The translations under genes were made by a program, and so were the position numbers. The notes under the pieces are model-generated. The model saw only the letters and a program-made list of their open reading frames with translations, searched no databases and was not told the origin of the DNA. 32,067 nucleotides of DNA from an uncultured Prevotella sp. (GTDB lineage: Bacteria > Bacteroidota > Bacteroidia > Bacteroidales > Bacteroidaceae): contig CAKQPF010000040.1 of NCBI GenBank assembly GCA_934256705.1, positions 1-32,067 on the forward strand, given 5' to 3'. Positions within the stretch are counted from its first letter, which is position 1; every line of letters begins with the position of its first letter. Below, one piece after another: positions 25,833-32,067 of this stretch.

Positions 25833-27380
25833 ATGAACATATCATCAGCATATACCGCCAAAGCCTTCGCCGTGGCAATGACAATCAGTCTTGCCGCCGC
25901 GCCATGCTTCACGTCATGCACCGATGATGACAGCACCGTGGCTACGAAAGACCCTGGAAGCATCCTCATCAGCGGCATCGACAAGAAAGGCTATACCGCC
26001 GTATCATATTGCGGACATTTCCTCGACATCAAGCCGGAAGTGAAGTCATCATTCGATGAAAGCGAACTGAAATACGAATGGCTCCTGTACAAGAACTCCG
26101 AGAACAGCAACATAGATGATTCGTATTACGACATATATCACGGTACGGGGAAGGACTTCAAGACCGGCAAACTGGAACTCATCTCCACCTCCCGCGACCT
26201 GCACTATGAGGTAAACCTGCAACCGGAGGCTTACACCATCGCATTGCGCATCACGGCTCCCAACGGCATCCAGACCTACATGAAGACAAGTCTCCAGACC
26301 ACCACGACCCTGTCCGACGGATATTACATCCTGAAGGAGACGGCGGACGGCAACACCGACTTCGACATGTGCACGGATGGCGACCATGCCATGAGCGAGA
26401 ACATCATAGCCGCCGTGCAAGGCGAAGCGATGAAAGGCAAGCCATTGGCGATGGGAGCGGCGTTCAATCACAGCTATACCGACAAGGACGGACAGTTCCA
26501 GTCATGCCACCTCATCTCCGCCACTACCGAAAGCGGTGATTTCAAGGCATTCAGCACCAATGACTTCTCCGAGATATTCAATCGCACCAACATACTCTAT
26601 GCCGGCAGTCTGGCTGACGACGAGATACCTTACGGATTCTCTTCCGGTATGTTCAGCATCTTCTTCACCACCAGCAACGGAATACGCTCTCAATATTCAG
26701 CCTCCATTTTCGATGCCGGATCGGGATTGTATGGCGACTCCCCGATCAATGGCGGAAGCCGGTTCTATGTGGGCGGCACAGCTTGCACCGTGGTATGGGA
26801 CGAGAAGCACCATTCCTTCTACTACTCCGACTACAACGGCAGCACATTCCAGACCGACATTGCATACCCGGAATTCAAATGCATTGACTGCGGAAGAAAC
26901 AGTTCGGAGCAGGCATTCTTCATCCTTGAGGACGCTTCCGGAGCGCGCAAACTGATAACCATATCCATGACGTATTCCGGTGCTTCGCTGGAAAGCGACG
27001 TGGATATCGCCCCTGATTCCCATTTCGCAAAGGCTTCCGACTTCACCGTATGCTATTCCGGAGCAAGCTTCATCTACTGTCTTGACGGCAACAGAATCTA
27101 CTCCTACAACATTGCTGACGGAGCAGAGACCGAACTGTCATTTGCCGGACTGGACCAGAGCGAGAAGATTTCGTACATCTCATGCAATGCTTACGGCAAC
27201 ACGAAGAACATGCGATTCATCATCGGAACGCAGGACGGACAGCAATATTCCCTCCGTTTCTATCCCATGATCGGTGGCAAGCCTGACGGCAATCCGGACA
27301 TCACGTGCCGTGGAAAGGGATATGTCAAGAGCGTGCGCCACACTTCCATCTCGCAGACAGGCGGCACGGAGCAGGATTAA
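25833..27380 (+). CDS. PKD-like family lipoprotein, accessory to SusCD (locus 2)
   Basis: The protein has 515 residues with lipobox FTSC (Cys29) followed by TDDD, an acidic surface-export-type signal like that of its counterpart at 6602-8323. The N-terminal region has an Ig/PKD-like segment (IKPEVKSSFDESELKYEWLL ... YTIALRITAPNGIQTYM). DGYYILKETADGNTDFDM then opens a long beta-rich C-terminal part with repeated tyrosine- and serine-rich strands. It ends the four-gene SusC-SusD-DUF4843-PKD set. The function is unknown; a role at the cell surface next to the transporter is inferred. The following gene is 95 bases away, beyond a repeat, and may or may not be in the same transcript. Confidence 0.75.
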   Translation: MNISSAYTAKAFAVAMTISLAAAPCFTSCTDDDSTVATKDPGSILISGIDKKGYTAVSYCGHFLDIKPEVKSSFDESELKYEWLLYKNSENSNIDDSYYDIYHGTGKDFKTGKLELISTSRDLHYEVNLQPEAYTIALRITAPNGIQTYMKTSLQTTTTLSDGYYILKETADGNTDFDMCTDGDHAMSENIIAAVQGEAMKGKPLAMGAAFNHSYTDKDGQFQSCHLISATTESGDFKAFSTNDFSEIFNRTNILYAGSLADDEIPYGFSSGMFSIFFTTSNGIRSQYSASIFDAGSGLYGDSPINGGSRFYVGGTACTVVWDEKHHSFYYSDYNGSTFQTDIAYPEFKCIDCGRNSSEQAFFILEDASGARKLITISMTYSGASLESDVDIAPDSHFAKASDFTVCYSGASFIYCLDGNRIYSYNIADGAETELSFAGLDQSEKISYISCNAYGNTKNMRFIIGTQDGQQYSLRFYPMIGGKPDGNPDITCRGKGYVKSVRHTSISQTGGTEQD

Positions 27381-27387
27381 ATGAGTG

Positions 27388-27470
27388 GTTGTTGGTTGTC
27401 GGTTGTTGGTTAGTTAGTGCTATACAACCCACAACCTAAAACCCACAACCTAAAACCTAAACCCCAACAA
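27388..27470. repeat. GTTGG/CCAAC-rich spacer with 14-bp tandem repeat
   Basis: The gap between the PKD-like and thioredoxin genes begins with T/G-rich GGTTGTCGGTTGTTGGTTAG. It continues with CCCACAACCTAAAA twice in tandem (27428-27441, 27442-27455) plus a partial third unit. The two halves are roughly complementary, so the RNA could fold into a stem and weaken transcription into the next gene. This may be a chance low-complexity spacer. Confidence 0.5.
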
Positions 27471-27475
27471 ACCCA

Positions 27476-28570
27476 ATGAAAAAAATTACAATGTTTTTCG
27501 CTATGGCGATGCTTTCACTCGCAGCCATGGCACAGACCAATTTCCGTCACATCTCGTTTGCTGAAGCACAGAAGGCGGCCCAGCAGGAGAAGAAACTCAT
27601 ATTCGTGGATTTCTACACCTCATGGTGCGGTCCATGCAAATATATGGCAAACACCATCTTCCCACAAAAGGCAGTGGGAGACTTCATGAACGACAAGTTC
27701 GTTTGCGTGAAATACGACGCTGAAAAGGAAGAGGCTGACCTCGTGAAGCGTTCCAACATCCAGGCATACCCCACATTCATCATCTTCAATGCAGACGGAA
27801 CGGAGGTAAACCGCAAAGTGGGCGGTGGCTCGGCAGAGTCGTTCATAGCCGACATGGACCGTCTGCGCTCTACTGAGTTTACGCCAGAGAAGGTGCGCCA
27901 GCGTTACGCCAAGGGCGAGCGCACGCCGGGGCTCATCAGGGCTTACGTTGCTCTGCTGGCAGAAGAAGGCGCAATGTCGTATGAAAAGCGCAGGGAGAAG
28001 ATGGACCAGATAGACACCATCATCGTGCAATACTTCGATGGTCTCAACGACAAGCAGCGACTCTCTGCCGACAACTTCTTCCTCTACAAGTCCTACTGCG
28101 ACAACACTGCCGACAAGAAGATGCAGTACCTCTTTGCCAACCGCGCGAAAGCCGGCAAGTCAGTGCGCGCTGACGTGGACTCCATCCTCGCCAAAGCATA
28201 CACCCGCGAGGCAGCAAGCATCCTGAATTTCCACAAGCCTTTCAACGCAAGTTCCTACGCACGCTTCCGCCAGCAGGCCATCACTCTCGACGCATTCCAG
28301 AAACCTCTCTACGAAGGTTACCTGGAAGTGTGCGATGCCTACGCCAGCGGAGACATGAGCAAATATGTCGATGCAGTGGAGAAAAACATGACGACGAAAT
28401 GCAAGGACGACAACTTCTCACTCTTGAATGGCATGGGCTCTGCGCTCACCAAGGCTGACCCAGCCTTGAAGCAGCGCGCTGCCAAGATCATCCGCAACAG
28501 TCTCATTGACATGCCGGGCAACAACATCTCCTTCCTGGGGACTGCTATCATGAAATTGGAAAAAAACTGA
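27476..28570 (+). CDS. Exported thioredoxin-fold protein
   Basis: The protein has 364 residues and a signal peptide ending near MAQ (residue 20), so it is probably periplasmic. A thioredoxin domain occupies about 25-130. It has the redox motif WCGPC (Cys51, Cys54) and the cis-proline loop AYPTF (Pro99). The remaining 230 residues have no motif I recognise and look mostly helical, which makes this much longer than plain thioredoxin. Reduction or reshuffling of disulfides in the periplasm is likely. In this position it could reduce cystine-containing peptides brought in by the second SusCD system, where locus 1 has peptidases instead. That link is inference. No clear TAnnTTTG promoter is seen in the 95-base gap. 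Confidence 0.85.
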   Translation: MKKITMFFAMAMLSLAAMAQTNFRHISFAEAQKAAQQEKKLIFVDFYTSWCGPCKYMANTIFPQKAVGDFMNDKFVCVKYDAEKEEADLVKRSNIQAYPTFIIFNADGTEVNRKVGGGSAESFIADMDRLRSTEFTPEKVRQRYAKGERTPGLIRAYVALLAEEGAMSYEKRREKMDQIDTIIVQYFDGLNDKQRLSADNFFLYKSYCDNTADKKMQYLFANRAKAGKSVRADVDSILAKAYTREAASILNFHKPFNASSYARFRQQAITLDAFQKPLYEGYLEVCDAYASGDMSKYVDAVEKNMTTKCKDDNFSLLNGMGSALTKADPALKQRAAKIIRNSLIDMPGNNISFLGTAIMKLEKN

Positions 28571-28619
28571 TGATACTCAATAATTTGGTATTAACGCCAA
28601 CACACACTTGAAACTACGG

Positions 28620-28714
28620 GACCGCTGGTTATTATGTTGTTTGATCGTTTTGTTGTCTTGTTGAATTACTATACTGCCAACAAAACCACAACACACAACA
28701 TAAAGCCAGCGGTC
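28620..28714. repeat. 95-bp imperfect palindrome behind the thioredoxin gene
   Basis: GACCGCTGG (28620-28628) pairs exactly with CCAGCGGTC (28706-28714). Between them T/G-rich (GTTTTGTTGTCTTGTTG) faces A/C-rich (CAACAAAACCACAACAC) sequence around GAATTACTATACTGC. This is the same centre design as 17834-17907. It begins 50 bases after the thioredoxin stop and could end that transcript, or be a member of a dispersed palindrome family. Confidence 0.6.
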
Positions 28715-28862
28715 TTTCGTCTTGTCGTCTTGTGGCTTATTACTCCGGTTGCTTTGTCAATTGAAGTCTTAGCCCTAACGGTACATCCGTTCCATCCTTG
28801 TCATCCGTGTTCAGAAAAACATATCAGCAGTGAGCAGAACACGAATCGCACGAATAAGCAAG

Positions 28863-28888
28863 ATTTGCCTGGAAGGCAATACCGAGCA
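28863..28888 (-). repeat. Fragment of repeat family B, reversed
   Basis: TTGCCTGGAAGGCAA (28865-28879) followed by TACCGAG is the reverse complement of the right end of the copy at 29925-30021 (CTCGGTATTGCCTTCCAGG). Just before it, ACACGAATCGCACGAAT (28840-28856) is low-complexity sequence common in such spacers. Confidence 0.55.
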
Positions 28889-28909
28889 AAAATTGATGTC
28901 AGCGGTGAA

Positions 28910-29221
28910 AGCATAGCTTTTACCACCTAATAGCATAGATATTACACTGCAATTAGGGTGTCCAGTTCCATGTTCTAGTTTTTGATTACGTTTTAGCAAC
29001 TTAAAGTATTAAGAATCAATAAACTAAGTGCAAAATGCAAGGCAATTTTTGCTATCAAAAAAACTGATGTAGATTCGCACAAGATTATAGTTTACTTAGT
29101 GAATGATTATCAATGGCTTAGATGGTTATTATACTGTTTTTGATACTAAAAATAGGAACACAGAACTGGACACCCTACACTGCAATAGCATAGCTTTTAC
29201 CGCCCAATAACTATGCTTTTA
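28910..29221. repeat. Family A palindromic repeat split by a MITE-like insertion
   Basis: AGCATAGCTTTTACCACCTA starts at 28910 and AGCATAGCTTTTACCGCCCA at 29187. They flank the 28954-29177 element. Removing that element and one copy of the 9-bp duplication restores a continuous palindromic repeat like that at 126-213, ending in CTATGCTTTTA. The repeat is therefore older than the insertion. Confidence 0.7.
28954..29177. mobile_element. MITE-like element, 224 bp, with terminal inverted repeats and 9-bp target duplication
   Basis: The left end TAGGGTGTCCAGTTC (28954-28968) is the exact reverse complement of GAACTGGACACCCTA (29163-29177). Matching continues past two mismatches through TGTTC and, after three more, TTTTT, so about 25 of the first 30 bases agree. 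CACTGCAAT is duplicated immediately outside both ends (28945-28953 and 29178-29186). The interior is A/T-rich and has no coding capacity. These are the marks of a non-autonomous element moved by a transposase encoded elsewhere. The transposase family cannot be named from the ends alone; a 9-bp duplication fits several. Confidence 0.88.
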
Positions 29222-29238
29222 CATGAGCCCTCCCCACC

Positions 29239-29548
29239 CTTTTAACATCTATTCACAGCTTTTCAGCTGTAATCCGCAGAAAAATAATTTATTGCGAAAG
29301 AAGTTCCACCCTTCCACCCTGGCGATGTTATACGCCTGGAATTCAATGTGTTGGGCAAGGTGGAACTATGGATGGAATTAGGGTGGAACTTCATGTAATT
29401 CCACCCTAATTCCACCCATAGTTCCACCTTATATAAACCTCTGATTATCAAAGTGGTAATAGCACTGAGGTGGAAGGGTGGAATTACAAACCACAAAAAT
29501 TATTTTTTCCGGAAAAGGGTCGGAAAAGTATTAACAACCGTTAAAAAG
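29239..29548. repeat. 310-bp nested palindrome (giant hairpin)
   Basis: The core arms 29357-29388 and 29399-29430 are complementary at 31 of 32 positions around a 10-base loop. A second pair, TTCCACCCTTCCACC (29304-29318) and its exact complement (29469-29483), is separated from the core by 38 unmatched bases on each side. Further out, AAAAATAATTT and then CTTTTAAC/GTTAAAAAG recur at mirrored distances. The whole block is thus symmetric about 29393/29394. No acceptable gene lies in it; a - strand frame through it is a by-product. Function unknown. Confidence 0.8.
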
Positions 29549-29924
29549 ATCACATATTAAAGGACTGCGGTGCACATAGCGAACGATTCGAGCACTTCAA
29601 CGCTTAGGGGTTTCTTGACCACTTATTTGTTTTCAAGGAACACGAATGTCATTCCAAGTATATGGTGACTGGGTGCGAAAACAAATATAAAACCGGTAGC
29701 GGGGCATTCCATCTTACTACTTGTTGAATTCCAGAAGGGTTTTGATCACTGATTTGGGGTTAAGATGGATAAAGGCTACTAATATCAAGGCAATCTATCA
29801 AATTCCGCATAGCATGTCATTATAAGATATGACATCGCTGTTTGGAAAACAATCGAGAAGAATTATGTCTGACAGCAATGGGGAGATGTCAAATTAGAGT
29901 GGAGTCTCAGACTGCGGTTGATAT
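29549..29924. other. Gene-free spacer
   Basis: I see no reading frame, RNA gene or repeat unit here beyond a short hairpin, ATGTCAT/ATGACAT, at about 29814-29835. It may be decayed sequence. Nothing else can be supported. Confidence 0.4.
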
Positions 29925-30021
29925 GGTACTGTCTTCCAGACAGCCGTTTTTGTCTGGTTTATAAATTCCGAGACTTCGTCCCGGGTTACTCTCGCTTCGC
30001 TCGGTATTGCCTTCCAGGCAA
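29925..30021. repeat. Dispersed repeat family B, copy 2
   Basis: CTGTCTTCCAGACAG (29929-29943), then GAGACTTCGTCCCGGGTTAC and TCTCGCTTCGCTCGG, ending in TTGCCTTCCAGGCAA (30007-30021). The order is the same as at 18016-18111; the right hairpin has changed on both arms (ACTGTCT/AGACAG to TTGCCT/AGGCAA) so pairing is kept. This paired change suggests selection for the hairpin. Confidence 0.75.
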
Positions 30022-30035
30022 ATATTGCAGAAAAG

Positions 30036-30200
30036 GCTATCCGTTTCATCCGTGAAATCCGTGGTCAGGCTAAAATAATTCATAATGCGCAATTAGTTGA
30101 AATCCGTAGAAATCCCAGCGCCCGACAGGCGCATACTATCCGATGCAATAGAATGAAAATCCGTGAAAGAACAAATCTGTTGCATCTGTGCTATCCGCTT
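30036..30200. repeat. Degenerate ATCCGT-rich spacer
   Basis: ATCCGT or ATCCG recurs irregularly (CTATCCGTTTCATCCGTGAA, AATCCGTGG, AATCCGTAG, AATCCGTGAA, CTATCCGC). A short hairpin GCGCC/GGCGC lies at 30118-30132. Such irregular repeats are frequent between Bacteroidetes genes. I see no gene from here to about 30400. Confidence 0.45.
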
Positions 30201-30402
30201 TGAACGCTTGTGATTGCCGCAAACCGATGAGCACATCCTCGTTCTACAAGATAGTCACATCCAAGCTGGTTTTTCATTCGCTATCACTGGTTCCTATGGT
30301 CACTCCGCAGTCCCACATATTCATTTGTCCGTAAAATTCAAGCGTAAGCCTGTAGAAACCAAGGTGTTATTGGGTTATGTCGTCCACTCTCGGCAACTCG
30401 AA

Positions 30403-30481
30403 ATTTTGGTATTAGGGCATGAATCGGCAGAAAAGATTTTGGTATTAGGCAGTATTTTGGCAAAATAAATTTTGGTATTAG
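30403..30481 (+). repeat. Three 13-bp direct repeats at exact 33-bp spacing
   Basis: ATTTTGGTATTAG occurs at 30403-30415, 30436-30448 and 30469-30481, each start 33 bases from the last. The spacers between copies are unrelated in sequence. The third copy covers the TTTG upstream box of the ATPase promoter. Three helical turns per period would place all copies on roughly the same face of the DNA, as for an operator array. Confidence 0.85.
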
Positions 30482-30501
30482 ACTTTTTTTATGTAATTTT
30501 G
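30471..30501 (+). promoter_or_regulatory. Housekeeping promoter of the AAA ATPase gene
   Basis: TTTG (30471-30474) and TAATTTTG (30494-30501) are 19 bases apart, fitting TTTG-N19-21-TAnnTTTG. Transcription would begin near 30505, leaving about 14 bases to the ATG at 30519. The upstream box lies inside the third direct repeat. Confidence 0.7.
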
Positions 30502-30518
30502 TGGGCAAAAAGGGAATT

Positions 30519-31856
30519 ATGGCAGATGTAATATTCAAGCGAAAAATCTATTCCAAGCTAAAGGAATGGAAAGAGACCTCTAAAGGCAAAACAGCATTGC
30601 TTTTAGAGGGAGCGAGACGTATAGGAAAGTCTACCATTGTGGAAGAATTCGCTAAAAAAGAATATCGCTCATACATTTTGATAGACTTTAATGAAGCCTC
30701 GAAAGGAGTAAAGGGACTGTTCGATGATCTGATGGACATGGATTTTATTTTTCTGTACTTGCAGAATATCTATAAGACCACATTGTATGAAAGAGAGTCT
30801 GTGATTATCTTTGATGAAGTGCAGCAATGTCCAAAGGCTCGCCAGGCAATCAAATATCTAATCAAAGATGGCAGATATGATTATATTGAAACAGGATCCC
30901 TTATTAGTATCCGAAAGAATACCAAGGATATCAGCATACCCAGTGAAGAATATCGACTTGAAATGTTCCCATTGGATTATGAAGAGTTCAGATGGGCAAT
31001 GAATGATGATACAACCATGCCTCTGATGCAAAAGTTCTTTGAAAGAAAGATGGCATTAGGTGATAGCTTGAATCGTCAGAAAATGCGCGAATTGAGGTTG
31101 TATATGTTGATTGGAGGAATGCCACAGGCAATCAATGCCTATTTGGACACGAACAATTTGCAACATGTTGATATGGTGAAACGACAGATTATACAACTAT
31201 ATGCAGACGATTTCAGGAAAATAGACCCTACTGGTAAAATTTCAAAGTTGTTTATGGCTATACCGTCACAGTTGAGTCGAAATCTGTTGCGCTACCAACC
31301 AACACCTGTAATCGGGAAAACGGGGGCTGACAAAATCGACGAGATGATTCTTTGCTTGGAAGACAGTAAGACTGTAAACGTGGCTTATCATGCAGATGAT
31401 CCCAATGTCGGAATGTCGTTGACAGCTGATTATGGAAAATACAAGTTATATATAAGTGATACAGGATTGTTCGTGACATTGGCATTTTGGGATAAAGATT
31501 TTACGGAAAATATCATATACCAGAAACTGCTCAATGATAAATTGTCTGCCAATCTGGGATATGTATATGAAAATCTGATTGCGCAAATGCTTCGTGCTTC
31601 AGGCAACAAACTGTTTTACTATACTTTTCCTAAAGATGATACCCATTCTTATGAAATTGACTTTCTCTTGTCAAGAGGCAACAAACTTTGCCCTGTTGAA
31701 GTAAAATCGTCTGGATATAAGACTCATGCTTCGTTAGATGCTTTCTGTCTTAAATATTCAGATAGAATAAGTCAGCCATATCTGCTTTATACGAAGGATT
31801 TCCATAAAGACGGGAATGTATTGTTAATGCCAATTTATATGACTCCATTGCTATAA
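30519..31856 (+). CDS. AAA-family ATPase with DUF4143/PD-(D/E)XK-like C-terminus
   Basis: I start at ATG 30519 (MADVIFKRKIY). The frame extends back to a GTG at 30501, but that lies inside the promoter. The resulting 445-residue protein has Walker A GARRIGKS (residues 31-38, Lys37), Walker B VIIFDE (95-100) and YIETGSLISI as a likely sensor segment. The C-terminal region has YEIDFLL (Asp381) and, 13 residues later, PVEVKSS (Glu394, Lys396), the spacing of a PD-(D/E)XK nuclease-like fold. This is the common Bacteroidetes and archaeal ATPase/DUF4143 family; its cell role is unknown. A/T-rich codons set it apart from the SusCD loci, and repeats surround it, so it may be a separately acquired gene. 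Confidence 0.88.
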   Translation: MADVIFKRKIYSKLKEWKETSKGKTALLLEGARRIGKSTIVEEFAKKEYRSYILIDFNEASKGVKGLFDDLMDMDFIFLYLQNIYKTTLYERESVIIFDEVQQCPKARQAIKYLIKDGRYDYIETGSLISIRKNTKDISIPSEEYRLEMFPLDYEEFRWAMNDDTTMPLMQKFFERKMALGDSLNRQKMRELRLYMLIGGMPQAINAYLDTNNLQHVDMVKRQIIQLYADDFRKIDPTGKISKLFMAIPSQLSRNLLRYQPTPVIGKTGADKIDEMILCLEDSKTVNVAYHADDPNVGMSLTADYGKYKLYISDTGLFVTLAFWDKDFTENIIYQKLLNDKLSANLGYVYENLIAQMLRASGNKLFYYTFPKDDTHSYEIDFLLSRGNKLCPVEVKSSGYKTHASLDAFCLKYSDRISQPYLLYTKDFHKDGNVLLMPIYMTPLL

Positions 31857-31905
31857 AGTTCAAGAGACAGTAGGATGTTTTTTTGCTGAAACGAATGTCT
31901 TGGTA

Positions 31906-32000
31906 CTGTCTTATAGACAGACTAAACCAAAAAATATCAATGGATAAAAACAACAAAAAATATTTTTATCCATTGATATTTTGTTTTTATGTATTGTTTA
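31906..32000. terminator. Bidirectional terminator-like hairpin repeat, copy 2
   Basis: CTGTCTTATAGACAG (31906-31920) is followed by a perfect 20-bp hairpin. AAAATATCAATGGATAAAAA (31931-31950) pairs with its complement (31963-31982) across a 12-base loop, and TTGTTTTTATGTATTG follows. Order and sequence match 17913-18005 closely. It begins 50 bases after the ATPase stop, and an apparent - strand gene end lies on the far side. Confidence 0.78.
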
Positions 32001-32066
32001 AAAAATAACTTCCGCAATTTCCATATTGCGTTCTTTAGTCGATGTTATTACCAAATGCCTCAATAA
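31998..32066 (-). CDS. Possible C-terminal end of a convergent gene, cut by the window edge
   Basis: On the - strand one frame is open from the window edge for 22 codons and ends in TAA (32000-31998). It reads LLRHLVITSTKERNMEIAEV followed by IF. The other two frames have early stops. The terminator-like hairpin follows 16 bases after the stop, as expected for a gene end. With so few codons this could be chance. Confidence 0.3.
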   Translation of the reverse strand, partial: LLRHLVITSTKERNMEIAEVIF

Positions 32067-32067
32067 T

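Noticed and set aside
29263..29496. 77-codon - strand frame
   Set aside because: It runs through both arms of the nested palindrome, and its composition follows the inverted repeat.
29907..30092. Small - strand frame with the same TERSESNPGRSLG peptide
   Set aside because: Same reason: repeat family B copy 2 and ATCCGT-rich spacer read as protein.
30214..30468. 84-codon + strand frame before the ATPase
   Set aside because: Its ILVLG repeats are the 13-bp promoter repeats in translation. It has no motif, and the promoter for the next gene starts within a few bases of its end.
30403..30481. Possible CRISPR fragment from three evenly spaced repeats
   Set aside because: The repeats are only 13 bases with 20-base spacers, there are no cas genes, and the last repeat forms part of a promoter.

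Overview
The window looks like chromosomal DNA of a gut or oral Bacteroidales bacterium, most likely Prevotellaceae (Prevotella/Segatella type). The evidence is two SusC/SusD outer-membrane uptake loci with STN-domain receptors, FecR-type anti-sigma factors that appear to end in DUF4974, promoters of the Bacteroidetes TTTG-N19-21-TAnnTTTG type, and intergenic DNA full of short palindromic repeats. Family names come from reading the proteins by eye; no database was searched.

Layout. Positions 1-73 are the 3' end of a group II intron whose body lies outside the window. Positions 74-799 hold palindromic repeats and a candidate ECF-sigma promoter. Positions 800-15811 look like one long + strand operon: SusC, SusD, DUF4843-like lipoprotein, PKD-like lipoprotein, two tandem DPP-IV-like S9 peptidases and a third S9 prolyl-oligopeptidase-like enzyme. 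An ECF sigma factor and a FecR-like anti-sigma factor follow on the same strand (15880-17768). A convergent spacer of repeats (17769-18174) separates these from a second FecR/ECF pair on the - strand (18175-19842). That pair is divergent from a second SusC-SusD-DUF4843-PKD locus (20050-27380), which is followed by an exported thioredoxin-fold protein. Positions 28571-30500 contain no convincing gene. They hold repeats, a 224-bp MITE-like element with a 9-bp target duplication, and a 310-bp nested palindrome. The last full gene is an AAA ATPase with a C-terminal DUF4143/nuclease-like region. Behind it is a terminator hairpin that has a near-copy between the two fecR genes.

How it fits together (inference). 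Each SusC carries an N-terminal STN signalling domain, so each locus is probably switched on by its own FecR/ECF pair when the receptor is occupied. Locus 1 carries three exported serine peptidases, which suggests capture of peptides or proteins and their breakdown in the periplasm. Locus 2 has the same four surface components but a thioredoxin-like protein instead of peptidases. The two loci look like diverged copies of one peptide-type uptake system. The most unusual non-coding signals are the MITE inserted in an older palindromic repeat, the nested palindrome, three 13-bp repeats at exact 33-bp spacing over the ATPase promoter, and the hairpin repeat shared by two convergent gene ends.
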